The notes under the pieces are model-generated. The model did no database searches and was not told the origin of the DNA. It saw nothing but the letters and a program-made list of their open reading frames with translations. DNA of 64,000 nt, taken from positions 62,001 through 126,000 of the forward strand of contig DASXCQ010000060.1 of the NCBI GenBank assembly GCA_036491115.1, in the 5' to 3' direction. The position numbers and the translations under genes are program-made. This stretch comes from DATEPR01 sp036491115 (GTDB taxonomy: Bacteria > Actinomycetota > Actinomycetes > Mycobacteriales > Pseudonocardiaceae). Of this stretch, positions 49,723 to 57,715 are shown one piece after another (position 1 is the first letter of the stretch; every line of letters begins with the position of its first letter).

Positions 49723-50193
49723 TCACGAACCGCTGAGCCAGCCGGGCACGTCCAGGCGACCGGCGACCGGCGGTGTGACCTTGCGCAGGTCGTCCTCGAT
49801 CGCGCGCAGCCGGCGTGGACCCAGGATCTCCGCCCACCGGGCACGCAGTTGGTCCAGGATCAAGGCGGACCTGACCAGGCAGTCGACACCGCGGTCGGTG
49901 AGCAGCACCAGCATCCGGCGGCCGTCGTTCGCGTCACGCTCCCGGCTGACGTAGCCGAGGCGCTCCAGCGTGTCGATCGTCTTGCCGGCGGCCTGCTTGG
50001 AGATGCCGAGCGCGCGGCCGAGGTCGACGGCGGTGGTGCCGTTGTGGCCGATGGCCTGGAAGACGAACCCGTGCATGGGCCGTACGTCGGGGTGGCCCTG
50101 GCGGGTCAGCTCGGCGTGCAGATCGTCGATCAGGCTGCGAAAGCCGAACAACAGCAGCAGCGGCAGTTCGTAGCCGGGTGGCTCACTTGACAT
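49723..50193 (-). CDS. MarR-family transcriptional regulator
   Basis: 156-residue winged-helix dimer-type regulator. The DNA-binding region is TTAVDLGRALGISKQAAGKTI followed by the wing SRERDANDGRRMLVLLT (D-x-R-D hallmark). ATG 50193 is preferred to TTG 50202. It is divergent from the cupin gene; the two inverted repeats between them are its likely operators, giving autoregulation plus control of the cupin gene. Confidence 0.92.
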   Translation of the reverse strand: MSSEPPGYELPLLLLFGFRSLIDDLHAELTRQGHPDVRPMHGFVFQAIGHNGTTAVDLGRALGISKQAAGKTIDTLERLGYVSRERDANDGRRMLVLLTDRGVDCLVRSALILDQLRARWAEILGPRRLRAIEDDLRKVTPPVAGRLDVPGWLSGS

Positions 50194-50197
50194 GATG

Positions 50198-50233
50198 GAC
50201 AACCTAGTTGACTATATGGACAACGCCGTTGTC
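50198..50233. promoter_or_regulatory. Tandem MarR operators in divergent promoter
   Basis: GACAACGCCGTTGTC (50219-50233) is a 6-3-6 perfect inverted repeat. GACAACCTAGTTGAC (50198-50212) is the same repeat with one mismatch. Centres are 21 bases apart, two helical turns, so two dimers could bind the same DNA face. Confidence 0.8.
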
Positions 50234-50252
50234 TATCGTAGGGGATGTTGGC

Positions 50253-50663
50253 ATGAAGGTCATTCGCGACACGGAAAGTCGGAGGGTCACGACGCCGAAC
50301 GGGGTGATGACCACGCTGGCGTCGGCGATTCAGGGTGGGAGCGGACAGGCGGTGTGGCGGGTGGAGATGGTGCCGGGTGCGCAGGGACCGGTGCATGCGT
50401 TCGACACCGACCAGGTGTGGACGGTGTTGGCCGGTGCTGCGCGTCTGGCCCTTGAGGACGAGACGGTCGCGGTGCGCCAGGGTGACACGGTGATCCTGCC
50501 GGCGGACGTGCAACGCCAGGTGTTCGCCGACCCGACGCACGGCTTCACCGCGATAGCGTGCGCGCCGGCCACCACGCGCCTGCACCGGATAGATCCGACG
50601 GCAGCCGTACCGTCGGTCGCCAGCCTCGACGGCGACAAGATCCTGCCCGACTGGATCGCGTAG
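50253..50663 (+). CDS. Small cupin-domain protein, MarR-controlled
   Basis: 136-residue single-domain cupin. The first cupin motif is reduced (PVHAFDTDQVWTVLAGAARL) and the second reads DTVILPADVQRQVF. The usual HxH metal ligands are mostly missing (one His in VHAFD), so it may bind a ligand rather than catalyse. ATG 50253 follows AGGGGA. Divergent from MarR, so it is probably induced by the compound MarR senses. Function unknown. Confidence 0.82.
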   Translation: MKVIRDTESRRVTTPNGVMTTLASAIQGGSGQAVWRVEMVPGAQGPVHAFDTDQVWTVLAGAARLALEDETVAVRQGDTVILPADVQRQVFADPTHGFTAIACAPATTRLHRIDPTAAVPSVASLDGDKILPDWIA

Positions 50664-50715
50664 CGACCGTTGACAGTACGGGCGGCCGTAGGCGAGGCTG
50701 CGGTAATGACGACCC

Positions 50716-51205
50716 GTGTTGAGGTCCACGCTGCGTAGTCGGTCAGCGGAAGGCGACCTGCTACGAGAGTTGAATGCCGATGTTTGGCGTGCCTATCGGC
50801 GCGCGTACCGCGATGGTGATGTTGAGGCGTTCCTGGCCCTGCACAGCCCGGACCTCATTCGGGCGGGCGGACCGGCCAAGACGATCTCCGGTTTCACGGA
50901 CTACAGCGCGCTCACGAGGCGCGAGGCGATGGCACGCCACACTCGCCGAGCGCGGTGACGGCGTCGACATCGAATTCCGGTTCACCGAACGAATAGTCGC
51001 AGCTGATCTGGCCAGCGAGCGCGGGGTGTACCGGTTGACGGCGCGGCGAGCGATCGGTGAGCGGAAGGTGATGTACGGCCGGTTCCACACATTCGCGCGC
51101 AAGACGAACGGCCGATGGCGGATCGCAGCGGACTACGACTCGGATGAGAACGCAACGGTAACCGCCGAAGACTTCATTGCGGCCCAAGCCATGGACGACC
51201 CGTAA
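50716..51205 (+). pseudogene. NTF2-like/SnoaL-type gene with frameshift
   Basis: Two overlapping frames together give one NTF2-like protein. Frame one (50716-50958) encodes LLRELNADVWRAYRRAYRDGD and then VEAFLALHSPDLI. Frame two, shifted by one base, continues from about 50940 with TLAERGDGVDIEFRF to MDDP at 51205. Removing one base near CGCCACACTCGCC would join them. The N-terminal start is also unclear: ATG 50706 runs into a stop after 10 codons. It is probably a decayed gene or a sequencing error. Relatives bind or isomerise small ligands. Confidence 0.7.
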
Positions 51206-51280
51206 GCGAACGCGCAGTCAACCACACAACGCACCCGCAGCGGGAACAGACCCACGACTCCGCGGCTCCACCGGAAAGCA

Positions 51281-51474
51281 CGTGTCGACCGCCCGATGAA
51301 CGACACGCCAACCGCCACAACCCCAACTGCCCATGCCATCACCCAAGTCGCGTGTCGTCCAGTCAATGGACGACACGCGCCAGAACCCGCTGCGCGTCCC
51401 ACACAGGGCCCAGCCAGCCAACCGTGACGCCCTGGCCCCAACCGCGGGCCTGTCGTCCGGCAATGGGCGACACG
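51281..51474. repeat. Three palindromic repeats (REP-like) between convergent genes
   Basis: Copies at 51281-51307, 51351-51377 and 51450-51474 share (CG)TGTCG at the left and CGACACG at the right. The second is a perfect hairpin (CGTGTCGTCCA with its complement, 5-base loop). The first and third are followed by a shared tail, ACCGCCACAAC. The repeat lies between the ends of the NTF2-like remnant and the DinB gene and probably also terminates transcription. Confidence 0.75.
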
Positions 51475-51533
51475 CGCCGACCGCCACAACGCAACCGCAC
51501 CCACGACATCGAACCGAGTCGGCAGCGCAATAC

Positions 51534-52118
51534 CTAGCCCTGGCCGGCTTCTCGGGCCACCCGCTCCAGCCGATCCCGATACCTCTCCCACCAAGCCCGA
51601 TCGCCCGGAGCCAGATTGGACACTCCCTCCCGCAGCCCGGCCGTCCCGTCGATCAGCTCCCGGACGATGTCGGCATGCCCCGCATGCCGGTTGGTCTCGG
51701 CGAGCATGTGCGCCAGGATGCGGTGCAGCGTCACCTCTCGCCGTTCCGCCGGCCACCACGGCACCTGGCCGGTCGCGTCCAGTTCCAGCGTGGAAATCGT
51801 GACGTCCGAGTGTGCCCACGCCCGGTGGTAGAACCCGATGACGTCCTCGCGGGACTCGTCAACGGTCGCCCACATGTCGTCGTTCGGCTCGGCGTCGTCG
51901 GCCAACCACGGCATGGGCGTGTCGAACGGTCGGGAGAAGACCTCGCCGAAGTACCCCACTTCCATGCTGGCCACATGTTTGACCAGACCCAGCAAATTGG
52001 TCCCGGTCGGGGTCAGCGGCCGGCGGACGTCGTACTCCGACAATCCATCGAGCTTCCACGACAACGCTTCGCGCGCCGACTGCAGGTAACGGTGCAGATC
52101 CGCCTTCGGTCCGGTCAT
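51534..52118 (-). CDS. DinB-family protein (DUF664-type)
   Basis: 194-residue four-helix-bundle protein. The family metal site is suggested by His in LLGLVKHVASME, His in LHRILAHMLAETNRHAGH, and that second cluster's HAGH end. Relatives include mycothiol- and bacillithiol-dependent transferases, so a thiol S-transferase role is possible in this mycothiol producer. Start ATG 52118 leaves 31 bases to the P450 gene upstream on the same strand. Confidence 0.88.
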   Translation of the reverse strand: MTGPKADLHRYLQSAREALSWKLDGLSEYDVRRPLTPTGTNLLGLVKHVASMEVGYFGEVFSRPFDTPMPWLADDAEPNDDMWATVDESREDVIGFYHRAWAHSDVTISTLELDATGQVPWWPAERREVTLHRILAHMLAETNRHAGHADIVRELIDGTAGLREGVSNLAPGDRAWWERYRDRLERVAREAGQG

Positions 52119-52149
52119 GCCGGCAGTGTGCCAGCAGCCACCGACGGAC

Positions 52150-53520
52150 CTACGCCACCGGGCTGGCCGCGCCGACCAACGGTCGCAGGTCGATCGGCTG
52201 CCCGTCGTTCGGATACGGCAGCGACGTGAAGTTCAACGGTGTCCGGTACGACGGGTCGACCTGCCAGTCGAACGTCAGCAGCACGTGGTGCAGGATCGAC
52301 TTGACCTCGGCCATCGAGAAGAACATCCCGATGCACTTGTGCGCTCCGCCGCCGAACGGTTCCCACGCGAACCGGTGCACCTTGTCCTCGCGCCGGTCAT
52401 CGGCGAACCGGCCGGGGTCGAACTTCTCCGGTTCCGGCCACACCGAGGCCAGGTGGTGCGAGAAGTGGGGCGTGACCGACACCTGGGTACCGGCGGGGAT
52501 GTGGTGGCCGAGCACGGACGTGTCCTGCACCGTCGCGCGCCCGAGGCTGGGTACCGGCGACACCAGCCGCTGGCACTCGCGCATCACCAGATCGAGCGAC
52601 TTCAACTCACCCAGTTGCTCCAGTGTCGGCTCCCGCGTGCCGAGACCGTCCGACTCGGCGCGGCAGCGTTCGCGCCACTCTGGGTACTGGCCCAGGTAGC
52701 CGAGCATGGTCGACACCGTGATGGTGGACGTGTCGTGGGCGGCCATCAGCAGGAAGATCATGTGGTTGATCACGTCGGCGTCGGTGAGCCGTTCGCCGTC
52801 GTCCGTCTCGATGCGACACAGCACCGAGAACAGGTCGTCACCACCGGCGGCCCGCCGCATCGGCAGGTACTCGCCCAGGAACCGCTCCAGCAGCTTCCGG
52901 CCGACCAGGCCGCGCTTCCACCGGCCACCCGGCACCGGCAGCCGCACGAACGACGTCGCCGCCTGCACGCAGTCGATGAACGCCTGGTTGATCCGGTCCA
53001 TCTGGCCGGCGTCGGTGCCCTCGTGGCCGCCCATGAAGATGTCCGTCGCCAGGTCCAGGGTCAGGGTCTTGACCGCCGGGTAGGCGCGGAAATCGGGCGA
53101 CGGGATCCACTGGGCCAGTCCGGCCTTGATGGCCGGGTGCAGGGCCTCCAGGTACCGGGACAGGCGGGCCGCGGTGAACGCCTCCTGCAGGATGCGCCGG
53201 TGGGTCCTGTGCTCGTCGAAGTCCAGCAGCATCAGGCCGCGGTCGAAGAACTTGCCGATGTAGGGCCGCCAGCCGGGGCCGTTGGCGAACGCCTTGTCCG
53301 AGTTGACCAGCGCCGCCGCGCAGGCGTCCGGGCCGAGCAGGAGGGCCACCCGCCTGCCGAATGCGCCGTTCCAGGACACCGGGCCCAGTTCGGCGTACCG
53401 GGCCCGCCACAGGGTGAGCGGGTCGCGGATGTACGCCGGGCCGTAGCCCAGCAGCGGCATGCCGTAGTCCCCCAGCACCGGCTGGAGACCGGGAGGGGCG
53501 GGAGCGAGTGCCTTCGTCAT
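52150..53520 (-). CDS. Cytochrome P450
   Basis: 456-residue haem monooxygenase. I-helix motif is LMAAHDTSTIT (AGxDT type), the ExxR motif is RECQR, and the haem loop is FGGGAHKCIGMFF with Cys ligand. The architecture resembles the mycobacterial CYP51/CYP136-like group rather than typical streptomycete biosynthetic P450s. ATG 53520 follows GAGGAG. No ferredoxin gene is adjacent, so redox partners are elsewhere. Substrate unknown; sterol or lipid oxidation is a guess from similarity. Confidence 0.92.
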   Translation of the reverse strand: MTKALAPAPPGLQPVLGDYGMPLLGYGPAYIRDPLTLWRARYAELGPVSWNGAFGRRVALLLGPDACAAALVNSDKAFANGPGWRPYIGKFFDRGLMLLDFDEHRTHRRILQEAFTAARLSRYLEALHPAIKAGLAQWIPSPDFRAYPAVKTLTLDLATDIFMGGHEGTDAGQMDRINQAFIDCVQAATSFVRLPVPGGRWKRGLVGRKLLERFLGEYLPMRRAAGGDDLFSVLCRIETDDGERLTDADVINHMIFLLMAAHDTSTITVSTMLGYLGQYPEWRERCRAESDGLGTREPTLEQLGELKSLDLVMRECQRLVSPVPSLGRATVQDTSVLGHHIPAGTQVSVTPHFSHHLASVWPEPEKFDPGRFADDRREDKVHRFAWEPFGGGAHKCIGMFFSMAEVKSILHHVLLTFDWQVDPSYRTPLNFTSLPYPNDGQPIDLRPLVGAASPVA

Positions 53521-53648
53521 CGCGATCTCCTCGGGGACGGCGCCAGGAACAGACTAACCACGCACCGCAAGACCACCACCCTGGTGGCAACCCCCTGGGG
53601 GCGGGAACTTCTAGACTGGGACGAGAACCCCCGCACCGGAGGATGGCA

Positions 53649-55004
53649 GTGAACGGGCCGAGCGACACCCTGATCGCGGGACGGTACCGCCTTGTCGAAC
53701 GGCTCGGCAGCGGGTCGATGGGCGAGGTCTGGCGGGCGCACGACGAGCGGCTGGACCGCACCGTCGCGGTCAAGCAACTGCTCACCGGCACCGGACTGAG
53801 CGACATCGCCGCCCGCCAGGGCAACGAGCGCGCCCTGCGCGAGGCCAGGATCACCGCCCGGCTGCGGCACCCGCACGCGGTCACCGTGCACGACGTCGTC
53901 GAGCACCACGGCCACCCGTGCCTGGTCATGGACTACGTCCCCGGGCGCAGCCTGGCCGAGGTGCTGGCCGATGAGCGGACGTTGACGCCGGCCAGGGTGG
54001 CGCGGATCGGCGCGGAGATCGCGTCCGCGCTGGCGGCGGCCCACGAGGCCGGCATCGTGCACCGGGACGTCAAGCCGGACAACGTGTTGCTCACCGACGA
54101 CGCAGGCGCGCGGATCACCGACTTCGGCATCTCGCGAGCGGTCGGCGACGGGTCGCAGACCTTCCCGGGCATCGTGGTGGGCACGCCCGCCTACCTGGCG
54201 CCCGAGGTGGCGGCCGGTGCCAGCGCGTCGTTCGCGTCGGACGTCTACTCGCTCGGCTCGACCCTGTACGCGGCCGTCGAGGGCGGGCCGCCGTTCGGGT
54301 TCGGGGAGAACGCGATTCTGCTGCTCCAGGCAGTCGCGGCCGGTGAGGTGCCCGAGCCGGTCCAGGCCGGGCCGCTGGCGCCGGTGCTGGGCTGGTTGAC
54401 GCACCGCGACCCCGCCCGGCGGCCCACGATGGCGCAGGCGGCCGGGGCGCTGGCGCAGGTCGCCGAGGGCCACCCGGTGGTGCCGCCGGTGGCCACGCTG
54501 CACCTCCCCGCGGCCGAGCGATCCCCCGGGCGACGCAGGACCGTCGCGGCCGCGCTGGCCGGGGTCGGGCTGGTGGCGATCGGGCTGGTCACGGGCGTGC
54601 TGATCGGCTCGAACCAGCACACCACCGCCTTCGCCGGCACGCAGGACCACCCGCCGACCGCGCACACCAGGGGCGTCCCGGCGCCCGTCACCCGACACAG
54701 CGTGGGCTGCGTCGCCGACTACAGCCTGGTCAACTCGTGGCAGGGCGGCTACCAGGCCCAGGTCACGGTCACCGCGGGCCGGTCCGCGCTGGACGGCTGG
54801 GCGGTGACCCTGACGCTGCCCGACGGCCAGACCATCACCAGCGTCTGGAACGGCCTCCTGTCCGAGCAGGGCGGGTCGGCGACCGTCGCGAACCTCAGCT
54901 ACAACGCCACGATGGCCGCGGCCGGGTCGACGACGTTCGGCTTCCTGGGCGGACTGACCAGGGGCTCGCCGGGCGAACCGGTGGTGTCCTGCACCGCCCG
55001 TTAG
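53649..55004 (+). CDS. Transmembrane Ser/Thr protein kinase with extracellular CBM2 domain
   Basis: 451-residue PknB-type kinase. ATP loop GSGSMGEVW (20-28), Lys42, HRDVKPDN (138-145), DFG (158-160), and APE. A transmembrane helix near 310-332 (LAGVGLVAIGLVTGVLIG) is followed by a ~30-residue linker. The outside domain (about 350-451) matches CBM2: VGCVADYSLVNSWQGGYQAQV, SALDGWAVTLTLP, SVWNG and ending SCTAR, with a Cys at each end. Cellulose-type binding could therefore control kinase activity. GTG 53649 is chosen because GGAGG stands 6 bases before; ATG 53643 abuts that site. Confidence 0.9.
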   Translation: MNGPSDTLIAGRYRLVERLGSGSMGEVWRAHDERLDRTVAVKQLLTGTGLSDIAARQGNERALREARITARLRHPHAVTVHDVVEHHGHPCLVMDYVPGRSLAEVLADERTLTPARVARIGAEIASALAAAHEAGIVHRDVKPDNVLLTDDAGARITDFGISRAVGDGSQTFPGIVVGTPAYLAPEVAAGASASFASDVYSLGSTLYAAVEGGPPFGFGENAILLLQAVAAGEVPEPVQAGPLAPVLGWLTHRDPARRPTMAQAAGALAQVAEGHPVVPPVATLHLPAAERSPGRRRTVAAALAGVGLVAIGLVTGVLIGSNQHTTAFAGTQDHPPTAHTRGVPAPVTRHSVGCVADYSLVNSWQGGYQAQVTVTAGRSALDGWAVTLTLPDGQTITSVWNGLLSEQGGSATVANLSYNATMAAAGSTTFGFLGGLTRGSPGEPVVSCTAR

Positions 55005-55011
55005 CCGACGG

Positions 55012-56175
55012 TCAGTGCAGGCCGCCGCGCAGCGCGGTCACCCGGTTGACGGCCGCGTCGAACGTGGACTGGCTGAGCGCGCCCGACTGCAAAGCGGCCA
55101 CCAGTCCGGCGTCCACGTCGTTGCCCTGGGTCACGCTGCCGTCCGAGCACAGGATCAGGTCCATGCCGGCCGCGGCCGCCGCGACGGCCCGCTGCTTGTC
55201 GGTGCCGAATGCCTGCAGCGAGCCGGCCTCCAGCGCGTCGGTGATGGTGACGCCGTGGAAGCCGAGCCGGTCGCGCAGTTCACCCTGCACCACGGCCGAG
55301 GACAGGCCGGCGGGGTGGTTGGCGTCCAGCGACGGGTAGGTCGCCCACGACACCATGACCAGCTTCACGCCCGCCGCGATGGCGGCCGGGTACGGCGCCT
55401 CGTCGATGGATCGCAGGTCGGACAGGGACACGTTGAGCGTGACCGGCGTCTCGTCGGTGTTCTGGCTGGCGGTGGCCGCGCCCAGGCCGGGGAAGTGCTT
55501 GACGGTGGCAGCCGGGCCAACCGCCTGCTGGGCGGTGACGAAGGCGGTGCCCAGGCGGGACACCGCGGCCGGGTCGGAGCTGTAGGAGCGCTGGAACTGG
55601 TCGTCGAAGTCGCCCGGCGTGCGGAACACGTCGAGGACCGGCGCCAGGTTGACGTTCATGCCGACGCCTGCGAGGTTCTGTCCGGCTCCGGTGCCGGCCT
55701 GACCGGCCGCGGTGACCGGATCGGCCGCCTCGCCGATCTGCTTCTCCGACATGGCGGGCGCGCCGGGCAGCCGGCGGACCTCGCCGCCCTCCTGGTCGGT
55801 CATCAACAGCAGCGGCGACGTGACCGGGCTCTGCGCGCTGGCCTTGCGCAGCTGGCTGACCACGGAGGCGATCTGGGGCTCGCTGGAGATGTTGTCGCCG
55901 AAGAAGATGACGCCGGCCGCCTCGCCGGCCTTGATCCGCTGGATCAGGCTGGTCGGCGGGGTCAGGCCGGTGTACGAGTAGATGATCCGCTGACCGGCGA
56001 GCTGCTGCGGGGTGAGCGACGAGCCGCCGACCTGGGCGCCGACGATCTGCGGGTGCTCCGGCTCGGGATCGGTCTTGGCTTGCCCGGTCGCGTCGCTGAG
56101 CAGCGCGGGAACCACCGCCACGGCCACCGCGGTGAGCACGCCGATCCAGCGGCCCCTGCTCCGTACACTCGTCAT
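55012..56175 (-). CDS. Secreted glycoside hydrolase family 3 (NagZ-like beta-N-acetylhexosaminidase)
   Basis: 387-residue exported GH3 enzyme: signal peptide at 1-33, then a single TIM barrel. NagZ marks are LLLMTDQEGGEVRRL, KHFPGLGAA, and nucleophile Asp in TITDALEAGS. The usual KHFPGHG loop has Leu in place of the catalytic-dyad His, so the mechanism or activity may be altered. Substrate would be GlcNAc-containing wall or chitin fragments. It ends 7 bases after the kinase gene, convergent. Confidence 0.9.
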   Translation of the reverse strand: MTSVRSRGRWIGVLTAVAVAVVPALLSDATGQAKTDPEPEHPQIVGAQVGGSSLTPQQLAGQRIIYSYTGLTPPTSLIQRIKAGEAAGVIFFGDNISSEPQIASVVSQLRKASAQSPVTSPLLLMTDQEGGEVRRLPGAPAMSEKQIGEAADPVTAAGQAGTGAGQNLAGVGMNVNLAPVLDVFRTPGDFDDQFQRSYSSDPAAVSRLGTAFVTAQQAVGPAATVKHFPGLGAATASQNTDETPVTLNVSLSDLRSIDEAPYPAAIAAGVKLVMVSWATYPSLDANHPAGLSSAVVQGELRDRLGFHGVTITDALEAGSLQAFGTDKQRAVAAAAAGMDLILCSDGSVTQGNDVDAGLVAALQSGALSQSTFDAAVNRVTALRGGLH

Positions 56176-56273
56176 GTCGTCACGCCTCCGTCCAGGAACG
56201 GTACCGGTGTAACACTTTGACGCAAGCGTGGCCAGATATAGTTAATTTCCAACACCATTCGGTGGTCCTTACC

Positions 56274-56858
56274 ATGGACGGCGTGCGGGAGGCGGAGCTG
56301 ACGGCGGCCAGGGCGACGGTGCTGGACTCGGTCCGGCGCTCGCTCGCCGAGGGCGGCCTCCCGCTGCGGCCGGCCGACATGGGCATGCACGGCTGGCGCT
56401 CCCAGCCCGGCTGGCTCGGCCCGCTCGCCCAGACCGAGGAGCGCGCCCTGGTGTTCGTCGCGGTCGACGTCGTCCGGCGGGTGGCCACCAGCCCGGCGTG
56501 GCTGTCCCTGGACGACCACCGCATCCGCCTGGACCCGGCGAACGAACTGGCCGAGATCGACCTGCGCGCCTACGAGCTCGCCGTGCTGCGCCGCCAGCTC
56601 GGCGACCGCCGCGATGCCGTCCTCGGCGACAGCTGGACGGCACTGGTGGACCGGGTCGCCGCGCTGGCGATCTACGCGGAACGGTTGCGGGAACTGGAAA
56701 CCGAGCCCGAGGCCGAGCTCGCCGACGAGCACGTCGCCCGGCTGATGGCCGGGGCGGCGGGCGACGAGCTGGCCGCCGGCCGTGTGCACGACCTGGCAGG
56801 CGAGCTGCCCACCAGGGACGTCACCAACTCCTCGACGTCGCGAAAGAATGCGACGTGA
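56274..56858 (+). CDS. Protein of unknown function
   Basis: 194-residue, helix-rich, charged protein with no recognised motif and no signal or membrane segment. ATG 56274 is taken because TATAGT near 56233 is a good -10; an in-frame start at 56217 would lie upstream of that element. Third-position GC bias is normal, which supports coding. It is divergent from GH3 and its end overlaps the AIM24 gene by 38 bases, an unusually long convergent overlap. No function can be offered. Confidence 0.65.
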   Translation: MDGVREAELTAARATVLDSVRRSLAEGGLPLRPADMGMHGWRSQPGWLGPLAQTEERALVFVAVDVVRRVATSPAWLSLDDHRIRLDPANELAEIDLRAYELAVLRRQLGDRRDAVLGDSWTALVDRVAALAIYAERLRELETEPEAELADEHVARLMAGAAGDELAAGRVHDLAGELPTRDVTNSSTSRKNAT

Positions 56859-57708
56859 TCGGCTCGGCGTCCTCCGGCCGCTGGTAGACCGACTGCACGG
56901 CCACCCGACCTGGACCGACCAGCCGCAGCCACAGGCTCCGGTAGCTGTACCGACGCCACGAGAACAGGCCCTGCGACTGCGGGTACTCCAGGTGCAGGTG
57001 CATGGTCACCGACAGGTCCCGGTAGAGCAGGGCGGACGGCTGCACCAGCATGGTCTCGTTCGGCGCGAGGTCGCGGACGAACGTGTTGCCCGGCGAGTGC
57101 AGCAACAGCAGTCCGGGGTTGCCCCGGGCGCCGAAGATGTCGCCGAACATGCCCATCGGGTAGTGGGTCTCGCGGTCGTCCCCGCTGCCCGTGACGTACC
57201 AGACGGGCGAACGCTCCCATGTGTACTCGACGTCGCCGGTCGCGGCGAGGAACCGGTGCTCCCGCACCCAGATCCGCTGCCCGTGCTCCAACGGCAGCAC
57301 CACGACGTCGCCCGCGTGGTTGTCGGACAGCGCGATGTGGCCCGGTCCCCTGCCCTCCACCATGATCAGTGGCAGGCCGGCCATCATCCGGCTCCAGCCA
57401 CCGGACAGGCTCATGTTGGTCAACTGGGCGGCGGGGTCCGTCCACAGCAGCACGTGGTGGGAGAAGTAGATGTAGTCGTCACCGGACAGCGTGAAGTCGG
57501 CCACCGGGGTGTACGCGCCCTCGATCTGCAACATCGACTGGCCGAACTGGATCCTGGCCATGTCCTTGATGGCCGGCTGCTTCTGCCAGCCGGACCGGGA
57601 CACGGACGCGCGGACGTCCACGGGCGCGCCGCAGCGTGGGCAGGACGGCGCCGTCGGATCGCTGTGCTGCCGGCAGTAGCGGCAGACGTACGGGGTCGCT
57701 GCGGTCAT
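56821..57708 (-). CDS. AIM24-family protein with N-terminal zinc ribbon
   Basis: 295-residue protein: zinc ribbon with CRYCRQ and CPRCGAP near the N-terminus, then an AIM24 (TraF/trp-RNA-binding-like beta-barrel) domain (MLQIEGAYTPVADFTLSGDDY, VWYVTGSGDDRE and VQPSALLYRD). AIM24 is a mitochondrial inner-membrane organising protein in yeast; bacterial roles are little known. It is 7 bases after its paralogue, so both come from one operon, divergent from the SPFH gene. It is predicted cytoplasmic, perhaps attached to the membrane. Confidence 0.87.
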   Translation of the reverse strand: MTAATPYVCRYCRQHSDPTAPSCPRCGAPVDVRASVSRSGWQKQPAIKDMARIQFGQSMLQIEGAYTPVADFTLSGDDYIYFSHHVLLWTDPAAQLTNMSLSGGWSRMMAGLPLIMVEGRGPGHIALSDNHAGDVVVLPLEHGQRIWVREHRFLAATGDVEYTWERSPVWYVTGSGDDRETHYPMGMFGDIFGARGNPGLLLLHSPGNTFVRDLAPNETMLVQPSALLYRDLSVTMHLHLEYPQSQGLFSWRRYSYRSLWLRLVGPGRVAVQSVYQRPEDAEPITSHSFATSRSW

Positions 57709-57715
57709 CGCGGCC

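Noticed and set aside
51281..51474. CRISPR array
   Set aside because: Only three imperfect palindromes with unequal spacing and no unique spacers of constant length; no cas genes.
50198..53520. Secondary-metabolite cluster around the P450
   Set aside because: No synthase, carrier or tailoring set is nearby, and the P450 resembles lipid-type families.
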